A DNA stretch of 64,000 nucleotides, from positions 14,435,954 to 14,499,953 of the forward strand of contig OX442417.1 in NCBI GenBank assembly GCA_949361645.1, written 5' to 3'. Below the pieces are notes generated by a model, which ran no database searches, was not told the origin of the DNA, and saw nothing but the letters and a program-made list of their open reading frames with translations. Every line of letters begins with the position of its first letter. Positions within the stretch are counted from its first letter, which is position 1. This document shows positions 1 through 12,200 of the stretch, one piece after another. The position numbers and the translations under genes are program-made. The DNA is from Spongilla lacustris (lineage: Eukaryota > Porifera > Demospongiae > Spongillida > Spongillidae).

Positions 1-2130
1 GAAGATGTGTTGTTTAGTACAACGTGCAATTTTTATAGTGATAAAATTATAACCCCACAAGCCCGATTTTGCTGGACACTGGCCCATATATTTTTGTTAC
101 ACTAATATATGCAGTTTTTTTTTTTCAAAATACTAAGTATACATGTATAATAACAGACTAAAAACCATTAAAAACCAACACCCCTAAAAGTCAGTAATGG
201 AAGGAGAAAAAAGTGTTCCTCAGTATTCATTTTTTAAAATTTAAATTAAATGTTGTGTATTTGCACGGCATTTGAAGTATTAACACCGGTTCCGTGAAAT
301 TAGACGACCTTTTTTGTTGAACCATACTTTCTAAAAATTAGTCTCAAGGCCTCCAATTGTCTGGAAAAGCATATTTTTAGATAGTTTAACTATCACCTAG
401 CCATTTGGCGTTGTCATCCGTCTTAAATCTATCGTGGACACTTACCTGTATACTTTCAAAGTGATGCGGTTTTATGTTTTTCGGTCACGAAGCGTTGCTG
501 AGTACACTTTTTTCCTAGGCAATTAAGAGCCGCTATGGATACGATTTTAAACGTCATTTGGTACTACTAGGAGGCCACAATAGATATCGTTTAGGCAGTT
601 AGCTTAGATCTTGTACAAAACTCACTTACAGTTGTTTACCTCGTTCGAGGGCTTACGTAGATCATTGTAGGTCATTAATGTCTGGGTACGAGAAATCAAT
701 AACTGGACGAAAAGCCTAATGTATTTTAGCTCACGTGCGCATATTTATGCATAAATAGTACCCATGTGATGCCTAATTATAATGTATTTGGGCCTGAGCA
801 CGACCAAATTTGGGTCTGGTGTAGTTTTGTGACCCACGTGATGCCTAATGATTTGGTGTTTGGGCCTGTGCACGACCAATATTTGGGTCTGGAGTTGAGA
901 TCCAAAGAAGTTTAGTGTCTGTTTCATCGCTAGCAAGCCAGAATTGTTTGAAGCGCTACCTATCCTATCCAGTTGAGCACTTAGATACTGTTTTTAGACT
1001 CAGAAACCTTGTCAGAAAAAAGTGTCCCGTTTCCGGTAAGGTATTTACCATCTCGACTGTAAACAAACGTAGGTCCTCAGCGGAAGTAGTTACAAGGCTG
1101 GCAGTAACTCCAAACATCGTCTAAGGAATTGAACTACTTCGTACACTGGTATTAGTGACAATTGGTACCGTTCCGACTAATTTGCCAAAAAGTGAGTTCG
1201 ACAAAATAGACCAAAAAGTCGTCTAATTTCACGGAACATGTGTAAAAAAAAAATAATACGTGTGCTTCTCTCCGGAGGTCCCTGCATGACGTCATTGCAA
1301 AGTATACGTTATAGTGACGTCCTACCCTATGTGTTGCATACAGCTCAGCTGTACTTATGCGTAGATGGTTTAAATAAATCCACTTCTATATTCAGTCCAT
1401 TCATCGTAGATACGAATGGGGCGGGTACGTAAGCTTTGCGATTCATTGCTTCGCTCAGGCGCGCATCCAGAAATGGATGGAGGGGGGTGCCGAACGGACA
1501 GCGCGCTTTGCGCGCGCGAAATTTTTTGCAACCACGCCCACTCAGCAGTATAGTTTAACCGAAATACAACCGTTCAATAGGCAAGAATGTCTGCAATCGC
1601 CAAGGATGGCGCCAGGCACAAACACTAATAGGGCATGTATATCCAAAAGCCGCCGAATAGCGCTTTAGCACACTAAAATGATCCGCTGAGTATGTTGTGA
1701 ATACCGATAAGCGCTCTGGCATTTGCTAGCAATGCAGCTTTAATACTGTGGATACAATCTGCTGATGGAAGATCTGCAAACTTCTGAAACTGTACCCATG
1801 CCAAGGATAATTTTAGAGCCACTTATATATGTTGAATGGATCCATTGGCACACCTTGAATTGGAAAAGTGCATGTAATCAGCACCTGGCTTAAAGTGGTT
1901 GACGAGCATGCTGTATTTACACTGATCACTGATGTTGTCCCCACAAAGCTTCCTATACATCGTGGGCGCCAAAGTGTGGAGTAGTAACTAACAAGTCTAC
2001 TGGCAAAATGCACTTTTCACTTGGAGGATGACTAGCAGTCAACGGAATCCAACTAGCAACACAACAATTAATTATAACTGTGGTTGCAGTGGCTGATCCA
2101 AGGTTGAAACACTGGTACTTTATTTTAATT
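1..2130. other. non-coding, no gene seen
   Basis: I see no convincing coding region on either strand. The only structure is a two-copy tandem repeat: roughly 760-819 and 832-893 share the phrases GTGATGCCTAAT, TTTGGGCCTG and CACGACCAA with a period of about 72 bp. The short open frames have no recognisable motif. Confidence 0.5.
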
Positions 2131-2162
2131 AACCCCCCCCCCCCCCCCCCCCCCACTGCATG

Positions 2163-2339
2163 AAAAAAATGTCTCGTGTTTAAACGAGCGCATCTTCGTA
2201 ATCGTTAACGCTTTCGACTGGACATCCTGTATAGCATTTCAGGAAAGAACTGGTACTCCAACAGGATTTTAAAGAACGGCACGCAGCTGCATTCATGATT
2301 ACGAAGATACGCTCGTTTAACAACGAGACTTTTTTTTTT
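2163..2339. mobile_element. short inverted-repeat element (MITE-like)
   Basis: About 177 bp bounded by inverted repeats of about 41 bp (2163-2203 and 2297-2339) that begin with an A run followed by GTCTCG and continue through AAACGAGCG and ATCTTCGTAATC. The arms differ at a few positions only. The interior (about 93 bp) has no coding potential. The left end abuts a 22-nt poly-C tract. I could not identify a target-site duplication, so the superfamily is unknown. Confidence 0.7.
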
Positions 2340-2623
2340 CGGTGGGGGCAGAGGGGACTTTACGGTAATAATCTTGTATAGTGATGTTAAAGTGAATTGA
2401 TATTACGTACGTATACCTAGCTCGCTACGAAGGGAGCGTACTCACTATTTGAGTTAATTTCATTTTAATTATATTCATTTTTGTATCGTAGCCTTAGCCC
2501 CCTGAGCCCCCCCCCCCCCCTAAATACGCCACTGTCGCTCATTATTTTTAAGCTTTTGTCTACTTGAATCTCTTCGGCGACAGTATTCAATGGACCTATT
2601 CCACTTCTGGACGGTCTCTACAA

Positions 2624-2672
2624 CTTATACAGTAGCAAAATATCCATTTGCGAAGTGGAGACTTGCTGTGTG
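2624..2672 (+). repeat. left arm of a distant inverted repeat
   Basis: A stretch of about 48 bp starting ACTTATACAGTAGC and ending ACTTGCTGTGTG recurs inverted at 7452-7500, enclosing about 4.8 kb that holds a RING fragment and a hAT pseudogene. It may be the terminal repeat of an old element or just two opposed copies of a dispersed sequence. No target duplication was found. Confidence 0.6.
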
Positions 2673-2700
2673 TAAACTGCCTAAAAGCAGTTCAAAATCA

Positions 2701-2850
2701 TTGTTCTGAAGTAGCTTCCGAACACGCAGGGCCTAGCAGTCTTTCTCAGGAATGTGTGTGCCAATAGTTGGCATAGCTCTGTGACCTTCGCACACACATT
2801 CCTGAGAAAGACTGCTAGGCCCGGCGTGTTCGGAAGCTACTTCAGAACAA
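2701..2850. repeat. near-perfect 60-bp-arm hairpin
   Basis: The arms at 2701-2760 and 2791-2850 are reverse complements at 59 of 60 positions (one A/C mismatch), separated by a 30-nt loop. The loop begins with its own small palindrome, CCAATAGTTGG. It could be a foldback insertion or the source of a long hairpin transcript. Near-identity of the arms implies recent formation or maintenance. Confidence 0.9.
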
Positions 2851-3807
2851 TTTAGCATGGATGTTTCGGATTGGAAACTAAGGTCCTAAAAAGAATATAC
2901 GGTATCACTCAATCTAAGCAATGTTTAATGAGCTCATTATCGCTACCGTTTTGTGATATACGTTTCGAGAACAGTTTCTTGCCGAATACAACTCTCTTGT
3001 CATATTTAAATGTAGCACCCACATACTCTATCACTTTCCTAACAGAACACACATTCGCGCACCAGTTTTCTAACGCAAAATGATAATGCGCAAGCTCGCT
3101 TTGATAGCTATGTGCGCACCATTTAGAAACCTACTATCAGAGTTTCACATACAGCAGGCAAGGCGCGCAAAACCATAAGGTGAGACATACTAAATATTAA
3201 AGAGAAGAGTTCAAGTCCACAAGTCTATCTGATTCGCAATGTGAGAACGATAATTTTACGCGTACTGTAGTTGTTGAATATTTGTGAATAATTGGCTTCG
3301 TTTCCCAACACTAACAGCCAGCAGCTTACTATACACTGCAGGATTTGCGGAAGGCGGGTGATAGATCATCGTGGCAAATGCATGTACATACTTTACAAAT
3401 GCAAGGAGCTTGCTGAAAGTCTGCAGCAAGCACTTGCAATAATGTAAACGATGATGTACTGCCACGCACCCTGAATGCGTTTGCAAGATGAGGTCATCCT
3501 GGCAAGCCCGCAGTATAGGTAGCTGAAGGATGCATAGTAAGAAATAAAGTTCATCTTTTTAAAATTTACAAGATCAGATTTGTGAGCACTTTCACAAAAA
3601 ACTGGTGTCTCATGGGCTCCTCCCTTCGGGACTGAATGGCCGCCCCCCCCCCCCCCCCCCCCCCCCGCAACTTCTAATAAAAGTTAAACTATTCAGTATT
3701 ACTAGGAACATGCGCACCCCCCCCCCCACACACACATTGGTTGAATCGGCCAAAAGTGGACAGCACTCCCCCCCCCCCCGATTGAATCGGTCAAAAGTGG
3801 ACCCCCC

Positions 3808-3873
3808 CTAGTTGGGCGTGGCCCGCCCTTCGCGTATTGGCCAATACACGAAGGAAGGGCCACGCCCAACTAG
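3808..3873. repeat. 33-bp-arm palindrome between poly-C tracts
   Basis: The sequence is an imperfect palindrome centred on 3840/3841 (TTGG|CCAA), with arms running out to CTAGTTGGGCGTGG and its complement and three or four internal mismatches. Poly-C tracts flank it on both sides (3802-3808 and 3875-3893). It looks like a small foldback insertion. Confidence 0.75.
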
Positions 3874-4047
3874 ACCCCCCCCCCCCCCCCCCCGTAGTCG
3901 CGTTCGGCTGTCAAATTGTTTCCCCCTTGCCCTATCCATCCTGGCCCCCCCCCCCCCCCCCCCCCCCCCCATGTGTCTGGCTAAGCACACTGATCAAACA
4001 TATTCAGGTCATTGCATCAGCTACTATAACTGATCCTGGCTGTCCCA

Positions 4048-4440
4048 GGCCACCAGTAGCACCTGAAAATTTGTCTTGCCTAAGCAATCTGGAATGCCCT
4101 ATCTGCTTGGAGATCCTTTCTCAGCCAATTGAGCTGCCATGCAGTGTTCTTGCTTGTGCTGAATGTGTCATCGAATGGCTAAAAGTATCAGGTACTGTTT
4201 TGTGCCCATGCTGCCACTCAGCAGTTCCAATGGCCTTGTGGCCAGCTTCAGATTTCAGTCATGAGTGCACCAGTTCACCTACAAGAAGTGAAGTAATCAT
4301 GGCAGCTGATGTTCTTAGGCATGTGGTCCCCAACAGTCCCCGATGAGTGCGTGGTCAAAGTCCCTACAGGAGGCAGAATTACAACACCATGCACGACAAG
4401 GTTCAAAGACTACTGTGCATAGTCAAGCAACACTTTTTAA
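4048..4440 (+). pseudogene. RING-finger protein fragment (copy 1)
   Basis: The reading frame ending at 4346 contains a RING-like zinc-binding pattern: ECPICLE, then QPIELPC, LACAEC, EWL and LCPCC. The usual histidine ligand after the third cysteine is replaced (PCSV rather than PC.H). A stop follows about 60 residues later. In a neighbouring frame the sequence continues with a VPTGG motif, shared with the second RING fragment near 17.2 kb, so a frameshift lies near 4340. Spacing and the SQPIELPC/WL/CPCC layout recall RING fingers such as that of RAG1, but that is resemblance only. The upstream open frame through the poly-C tracts is probably not coding. A hAT copy starts soon after, so this is probably the 5' remnant of an interrupted gene. 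Confidence 0.6.
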
Positions 4441-4599
4441 CTCTTCACACTGCACCTCACATACCACCACCAAAAAAGAGAAAGCAGTAACTTTGTTTCG
4501 CTCCCCCCGTAGGCCCTACAAGGCTACATGTGTATATCGTACACTTGTACACGGCATGACTATACGCGCGTAAAAAATGCCATTGTTTGGTGACACACA

Positions 4600-7451
4600 A
4601 CTTCCCCAGAATTATCGTACTCGGGGGGGCAAAAGGGGCAGCTGCCCCCCACTTTTTTGGCCGATAATGTTAATTTATTTAATGCATTAATTATTGCGCA
4701 CAAGCATCAGTTCAGTCGCGCGGCGCCAGCCGAACTTTTGTTCTTTTGTTAATGTTCTTGTGCAGTGCTTGACACTTGTATCTTATAGTGATTTGATTGC
4801 TTGTGTGACGAAGGAAACTCCGAAATATTTTGCTTGTGCAGTGTTTTTTTTTTTTTATAGCCAACCGATTGGATTCTTGCCCTGCCGGTCCGCCACGTAG
4901 TAACACAATGGGGGAACCTCCTTGTAAAAAGCAGTGTAGCATAGCTACGTTCTTCCGACCATGCTTTAACCAAAAGATATCGGCAGAAACTTCTAATTCC
5001 AGTAATGAAGCACGCGGTACTTCAGATGTATCAGATGAGATTGACCGTGTATTGGATGGCAATACTTTATCAGACGACATACCTGTACCCGAGGACAGCC
5101 ATACTTCAACATCAAGCAATACCGGTAGCAGTCTATCCAATGACAAACATTTGCAGAACACTGTTTCAACAACATCCTACCTGGTCCCGGTTCAACCAAA
5201 TCAACCTACGACAACAAAGTTTCCAAAGCGGCAGTTTGGAAAATTTAACCGAGCCTTTCAGGGAACTTGGTTCAATGATTTTCTGTGGTTGCACTACGAT
5301 GAGACTAAGGATAAAGTGCTTTGCCATACGTGTATGCGAGCAGAATTTGAGGGTAAATTAAGAACTGCCCGAAATAAAGATGCAGCATTTATTATTGATG
5401 GCTACTGTAACTGGAAAAAGGCGCTCGAAAGATTTCGGGAACACCAAACATCAGCATGCCATCTGCTAGCCATAGATTCCATTGTTACTCTACCAAAGAC
5501 TTGCGCAGATATTGGGTCATCTTTATCTGATGTTTATAAGAAAGAAGTTGCTAAAAACCGGCAAATTTTATGTAAGATATTCGAAAATGTGCAGTTTTTG
5601 GCAAGGCAAGGAATTGCTTTCCAAGGAGATACGGATGAGGATTCAAATTTATTTCAACTCTTCAAACTCAGAGCCAATGATGATGGCAGTATGCACGATT
5701 GGCTGAAAAGACATGACAAATATCTTTCCCATGAGATACAAAATGAAATGATAAATATTATTGCATTAAGAATTGTTTCTGATTTAGCAGAAGGTATCAG
5801 AAATAATGGATATTTTTCTTTGATGGCAGACGAATGTACAGATGTTTCGAATAAGGAGCAGTTAGCAATTTGTTTGAGGCATGTTGATCACAACTTGGTA
5901 GCACATGAAGATTTTATTGGGTTTTATCATATACCTAATATTTTTTCTGATACTATAGTTTCAGTAATCAAGGATGTGCTGCTAAGAATGAATCTGAGTC
6001 TATTTAAATGCAGAGGCCAGTGTTATGATGGAGCTGGAACAATGGCAGGCTGTAGAAATGGAGTTGCTGCACAGCTCTTAGCTGATGCTCCCAGTGCCCA
6101 TTTAACACACTGCCATGGGCATGCATTTAGTCTAGCAGTTCATGATATGATAAAAGGCTGCAAAGTACTATCTGATACCTTGGATACAACAATGGAAATT
6201 TGTTAATTAATTAAATTCTCACCCAAAAGAGAGGGAATCCTGAATAGTATCAAAGCAGACATTCATATGGACACTCCTGGAATAAAAATGCTGTGTCCTA
6301 CTCGGTGGACTGTTCAAGGAGAAAGCTTTGAAAGGATTAAAGACAATTATGAAGCCCTGATGTTGGAATGGGATATCTGCTTGGAAGAAAGATTGGATAC
6401 TGAGATGCGGGCTCGTATAATTGGTGTGAAAGCTCAAATGGAGTCATTTCAGTATTTTTTTGGATTAAATCTTGGTGCCACATTGTATATCCAGACAGCT
6501 AACCTGTCCAAAACCCTCCAAAAAATACAGCTATCATCTGTAGAAGGGCAGCCAATTTGGTAATTAGGGCCATCACAAGTATGAGATCAGATGAAATGTT
6601 TGACCTGTATTTCATGAATGTTAAAAAACAGGCTAAGAATCATGGTCTACATGAACCTTCACTGCCCAGGCATCGCAATGTCCCAAAAAAGATTTGAAGT
6701 AGGAAGTGGACACTCTCATCAGCCATCATCTGCTGATGAATATTTTCGAAGGATCTACTATGAAGCAATCGATTTGGTAACCAATGCCATTAGACAACGT
6801 TTCGACCAGCCAGGGTTTAAGGCCTACAGTATTATGGAAACATTACTTCTAAATGCTCTTAAACCGGGAATTGATGTAACTGATGAACTAAAGTATATGT
6901 CAGAGAAATATGCTGAAGATGTGAATGTCACACTTTTGAAGGCCCAGTTACCTGTTTTTAAACTCATGCTAAGTGGAGAATTTCAATCCTTCCACGAAAT
7001 TTACAGTGCTTTTCAAAGCCTTGAACGATGTGAAAAGGACCTAATTTCGGAGATTGTTACTGTATTTAAACTGATCTTGGTCAATCCAGCTACTAATGCA
7101 GTTAGTGAAAGATCTTTTTCTACCGCTCGTCACCTGAAAACGTGGCTTCGTTCAAGCATGAATCAAATTAGATTTAATAACTTAGCTACTCTCATGATTC
7201 ATAGCGACAGAACAGCTAATATTGACTTGGACGAAGTTGCCTCTGAGTTCGCCTCTAGAAATGATAATCGAAAGCGACATTTTGGTATATAGATGTGTAA
7301 GATCGATTTTATTGTGCATCAGGCTTGTATTTGTACGTGCGTTTCTATGTATTACTTCCACATGCACGAAGGTGCGAAGGAATATTATATTACAACTTAA
7401 TTGAGTACAAAAATCTGCCCCCCCACTTTATAATACCCTCCGCGGGCCCTG
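4600..7451 (+). mobile_element. hAT-superfamily DNA transposon, decayed
   Basis: The element holds a ZMYM1/TTF-type transposase. The right end is read as ...GGGCCCTG at 7451, whose reverse complement CAGGGCCCGCGG resembles hAT termini. Both subterminal regions contain the G-rich/C-rich block typical of such elements (about 4621-4655 and 7416-7426). The left boundary is approximate because I could not find a matching target duplication. Confidence 0.7.
4908..7292 (+). pseudogene. hAT transposase (ZMYM1-like), disrupted
   Basis: Starting at ATG 4908 (CACAATGG context), the frame runs to a TAA at 6204-6206. It shows a Ser-rich N-terminus; a TTF-type zinc-finger region with FPKRQFGK, WFNDFLWLHYDE and VLCHTC; a DUF4371-like core with LMADECTDVSNKEQ and the CYDGAGTMAG motif; then HCHGHAFSLAVHD. 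Reading in the same frame beyond the stop gives LCPTRWTVQGESFERI. A frameshift follows near 6560 and another near 6695. The end carries the hAT dimerisation region (NAVSERSFSTARHLKTWLRS, then NNLATLMIH) and stops at 7292. Nominal length is about 790 aa, usual for the family. One nonsense and two frameshifts make it inactive, but long clean stretches indicate recent activity. Confidence 0.9.
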
Positions 7452-7500
7452 TCACACAGCAAGTCTCCACTTCGCAAATGGATATTTTGCTACTGTATAA
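7452..7500 (-). repeat. right arm of the distant inverted repeat
   Basis: Reverse complement of the segment at 2624-2672. It begins immediately after the right terminus of the hAT element (ending CCCTG at 7451), which suggests that the hAT inserted into or beside this older repeat. Confidence 0.6.
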
Positions 7501-8936
7501 GTTTTTCTGCAACTCGAAGGTGCGAATGTATGCGGCGCCGATGCTTCTCTAACGGGTCCGTGACCGTCACGACAATACCAGTACTTTTTACACAACACAG
7601 AATAAAACGCGCGCACGTGCCCAAATAAGGAGGCACTATCTGCTCAGTCATGGGGCAGCTGTGGTAAGACAGTTTGCATAACACCACTTGGACCTATGTA
7701 AACTAAACTGAATTTTGATGAGACAAAAATGGCGCCTTCAGGTTAAACCTTGCGTGGTTCTCAGGGGTTATCAATACACAGACTTTTTATTTTTGAAAAA
7801 CACTGACACTGATAGTCCCTTCACTTATGTGAAAAAAAAACTTGAGTTTCACGTGGTAGACACCTCTATGTTGCGAAAGGTGGTTTGAAGTTGATAAAAA
7901 TTTAACCCTTTACCCACACCCCAAAAATAATCATCATAGATCAGTTGTACTGATCATGCCCTTCAATTTGATGCCAAAAACTCTGCTGTCAATTGTATTG
8001 CTGTCAATTGTATTGCAGCCAAGATATGAGTGTGCAAAGTTGCAACATTTATGAAAAAATTAATTATTCAGTGGTGTGTATTTCGTAAACCATTAGCGTT
8101 ATTAACTCAATAAATGGTAAAATTCACATTCATATCAAGACCAACATATATGGGAGATTGGAGCATAATCTGAAGATGTGAGGCACAACTCCCGCTCACA
8201 ATAGATGGTTTGACCCAAAGGGCTTTCATTTTGGTAGAATGATCTGAGTTTGTGAATGTGCTTTATGTAGAATAATATAACTATTATATAGAATAATATA
8301 ACTACATGTACATTGATGCTGAAGAGGCGAGTACATGTACGTGTTTTTTCAACCCTCTTTAAGTTGTCATGACATGGCAATTGCCATTTTCACTGGTAGG
8401 CATTAAACTTTAAAGCCAGCCAATATGCACTCATCATGACATGGTAGCATGCACTCATAGAGTTTTGTGGTGTTTTTCTACACTTAATGGCATGGAAATA
8501 AAGTGTTATCTAGCAAATTGAAAATGAAAGAAAGTGATGTTATTGTTACAATGGAAACTATTTAATGTTGAAGTGATCCATACATTCCTGAGGTACATGT
8601 GCATGTACATGTGCACCCTGTGGCCCAGCTTGCAGGCTGCTCTCTGCATACATGTACATGTAGCATCACTGCTGTTGTTAGTTCCCACAATCGCTTAAGG
8701 TTCCATCAATTTTAAAAGAAATTAGGTGGGCGTGATTTCTATTAAAGTCGCATTGAAATAACACATGTACATGTCACATGTACATGTACAGGTATGCATG
8801 TAACATGTACAAACATTATTCATGCATGTGTATGTATACATATGCAGTACATGTTCATCATGTATATGCACACGTACATGTATGCAAACCCTCAAATACA
8901 CTACATGTATGTACACACATGTACTTTCATCCTTAG
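7501..8936. other. non-coding, AT-rich, ACATGTACATGT repeats
   Basis: No supported coding region. There is a short tandem duplication of CTGTCAATTGTATTG near 7985-8020 and dense TACATG palindromes from about 8590 to 8930. The 3' end is presumably intron leading to the acceptor CCTTAG at 8936. No earlier exon of the large gene could be recognised here. Confidence 0.5.
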
Positions 8937-9297
8937 CCAATTGGGATGGCATCAGCGACCCGGAGTCAGGCATCCATTCCTATGGCTGGTGCATTGGGAC
9001 CTCCGTGGGGTCCTGCAACGTGATGCCGTTCCTGGACCCATTCCCATCCTACGTGAACCAGCCCGGGCTCTGGACAAACATGGGCGTGGCCATATTCCAG
9101 ACCGCTCTACAGGACGGGACATATTACGTCAGCGTGCAGGCTATCAACAATGCAGTCTACGGTGGTGCCATGGCAACCATCTTTGAGCACTCCACACCCT
9201 ATGTGCTAGACACCAGTCCTCCCCTGGTCCAGTTCCTTTCCAATGGCCTTGCGTACAATGCATCATCCAATCAACTGTCCCTGACCTATTTGACAAT
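8937..9297 (+). CDS. large gene exon: module repeat
   Basis: Acceptor CCTTAG at 8936, donor AAT|GTGAGA. It encodes NWDGISDPESGIHSYGWCIGT, the LQDGTYYVSVQAIN strand and the linker VLDTSPP, then starts the next module. The exon enters in phase 1, so earlier exons must exist upstream. It joins the next exon as an ATG codon split 2+1, restoring the DPQS motif. Confidence 0.85.
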
Positions 9298-12200
9298 GTG
9301 AGAGGGGAGAGGTCTAGGGAGGAAGGTGGTGGAGGGACAAAGGAGGATGGAGGGAGGAGAAGGGGATGAAGGAGGTGGAGGGGATGAAGGAGGGTGGATG
9401 GAGGAGGGACAAAGGAGGGTGGAGGGGATGGAGGGTGGAGGGGATGGAGGGTGGAGGGGATGGAGGGTGGAGGGGATGGAGGGAGGAGAAGGGGATGAAG
9501 GAGGGTGGAGGTTTACGTAATGGTGATATGACAGGGTGTATGTGTTGCCACGGGGTACTATGTGCATACTTTTGTTAACGGAATGGTTCCATTCCTGCTC
9601 ACCATCAGGGACCCTCAGTCTTCAGTGTCCACCATCAGCCTGGCCATCGGCCTTACCCCTCGGGACACCCAGCTGCTGGACTGGACAGGCATAAGCCTCA
9701 CTGGGGCAGCTAGTGTCACCGTAGCAATCCCCAACAGAATACCTGCTTATGTCAAGCTGATGGCCACTAATCAAGGTATACTGTAGTTATTGAGCTGAGG
9801 TGACTGGTGCCAAAGTGATGGGGACTGGTCACTTTTCTCCCATCCCCTGCCGTCAACTATCATTTATTGTTTTAATGTCACACTCCTATATCTCTACACG
9901 ACACCACCATCACCAATCATACATTGTACATGTGGATCTTCATTTTGCATCTTTTTTTTTTTTTTTTTTTTTTTCGTACCCACCATTTCCAATGCCTCCC
10001 CACTCCTCACCACTGCTTCCCACACCATCCACACATATGCACAGCTGGTCTCTACTCCATTGCCGTTGCCAGCAGTCCCATTAGCGTGGACAGGACTCCG
10101 CCCATTGCTGGAGTGGTGCGCGATGTTGCCAGGGGCAGCTCAGTGGACATAGCCTTCCAGTCCAACAACTCCACCCTGTGTGTGTACGCAGCGGGGTTCA
10201 GCGATCCGGACACAGGCATTGCCTCGTACCAATGGGGGGTTGGTACCACTAAGGGTGCCTACAATACCGTTCCACTAGTTACTGTTTCTGGCAGCGACCT
10301 GGCACTTGGGAATGTGTGCAGTATGGGGATGGTGCTGACACCTGGGACCACCTACTATTCCACTGTTGTTGCCACCAATGGTGCTATGAATCCCCTGTCA
10401 GTTGCCGTGACAACCAGTGGAGGTGAGGATTCCTGCAGTGATGAGCACTGATCAAGAGCTTTTGAGGTTTATATGTTAGGGTTGGTGGGACAGGCTACAT
10501 GTACATGTACATGTGTTTGTATTAATATGAGACGGAAGGGACCGGGTACTTGTGAGGGTTTAGGGGAGGGGCTGGATACTTATGTGGGTAGGGGCTTTAT
10601 GTTCCATTAAGGACTGGTTAGGTTACACATTCTACATGCACAGTATGTGTGCGTTTGGAAATATTTATATAGCAAAAAAAAACATCACTCAAGCATAAAG
10701 GTTGCACTGGGAGAGATTTTTTTACCATTCTGATTTTCATGTGACTCCCATGTGGTTTACCCCATCTTGCCTCCAGTATGCATCGACACCACCCCACCTG
10801 TTGCTGGCACAGTGAAGATAGGTCCTGTGGCTGGCACAAGCGCAGCATACATGTACTCCAGCTCCCTGACAACGCTCTCTGCCAGCTGGGGCAACTTCTC
10901 CGACAGTGTGTCGGGCATTGCCAGCTACATTGTAACTCTGCAGCTGAAGCTCCCCATTGCCTCTGTGCTTTCAACACTCTTGGTCAAAGGAAGCGTTACT
11001 AGCATAATTGGGAGCCAGCTGAGCTTGCAGAACGGAGTCACCGTCCTCCTCACCGTCCAGGCCATGAATGGGGCGGGGCTTGTCACCACGGCAACCTCAA
11101 ACAATCTCATCGTGGACATTACTCCCCCACAGCTGACTTACCTGGTGGATGGGTCCAACCCACCCCAGGACCTGGACTATTTCAACTCGACAGATAACCT
11201 CACCTCATCCTGGAGTGTATCAGACCCCCAGTCGGGCATCTCTTCTGTACAGACGGCCGTGTACCAGCTCCAAGGAGGCCTGAGGATACGCGTCCTTCCC
11301 AACCCTCTTGCCGTCAACACCAGCTCCACCTTCCTGCTGGCCCCCGGCTCCACTGGCTGGACAGCACGAGTTCTGCAGCTGGTCTCTGGCACGAGGTACG
11401 TCACCACGGTGATCTCCACCAACGGCGCCGGGCTCAAGGCGGAGTACAGCACCAATGGTGTCCTGGTGGATCTGACCCCGCCCACCATGCAATACGTGAC
11501 GGTGCTCCCAAGCACGTATACTGACAGCGCGAGCCAATTGGTGACTGTTGCAAACCCGACAGAGGTCGAAGGTCGCTGGCTGGGGAACGATGCGGAGTCG
11601 TTGCTGCTGCAGTACATGGTTGGCATAGTGAACACCAACGGGACCCTTGTCCAGGGGGCGGTCAGCTTTGGGGGGGAGACAGGGGGCGTTGTGAGTGGGC
11701 TGTCCCTCGTCCCTGGTGGTCTGTACAAGATGGTGGTCACGGCGGTTGATCCAGCCGGGCACATCTCTGTGCCTGTGTTCTCAGATACCTTCATGTACGT
11801 GGTAAAACCATGTTAATTTTTGTTCTCACGCACGCTACATGATGTACATGTATGGTATAAATAGGCCTTAGTCACATGATGTATGCTATAAATAGGCCTC
11901 AGTCACATGATGTTTGCTGCTTTAGTCACATGATGTATGCTATAAATAGGCCTATATATATATGATGTATGCTATCCCAGTATATGTATAGGCCTTAATT
12001 GTGCAATGTGTGCTATTTATAGGTCTTAATCTTAACTAGATCACATGAGGTACATTTGTACATCATGTTGCTGTTAAAAATAATAATAAGAGTACGCAAG
12101 TACTTGTACATTTGATGTTAGCATACTTTGAAATACATGTTCACACCTTCTGGATATGTATAAAGGTGCATTAGATGAAGGTCTATTAAGGCCTACATTT

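Larger units (their letters stand above)
2133..3970. repeat. cluster of long poly-C tracts
   Basis: Uninterrupted C runs occur at 2133-2154 (22), 2507-2520 (14), 3643-3666 (24), 3875-3893 (19) and 3945-3970 (26), with shorter runs at 3717-3727 and 3769-3779. The segment GAATCGG(C/T)CAAAAGTGGA occurs twice between them (about 3743 and 3784). Homopolymers this long are prone to length errors in sequencing. Confidence 0.85.

Noticed and set aside
3837..4047. N-terminal extension of the RING frame through poly-C
   Set aside because: Proline runs come from homopolymers and a palindrome; credible coding begins only after about 4048.
11177..11794. Minus-strand open frames of 180-205 codons
   Set aside because: They overlap the well-supported plus-strand module exon; its GC-rich codon use leaves the opposite frame open.
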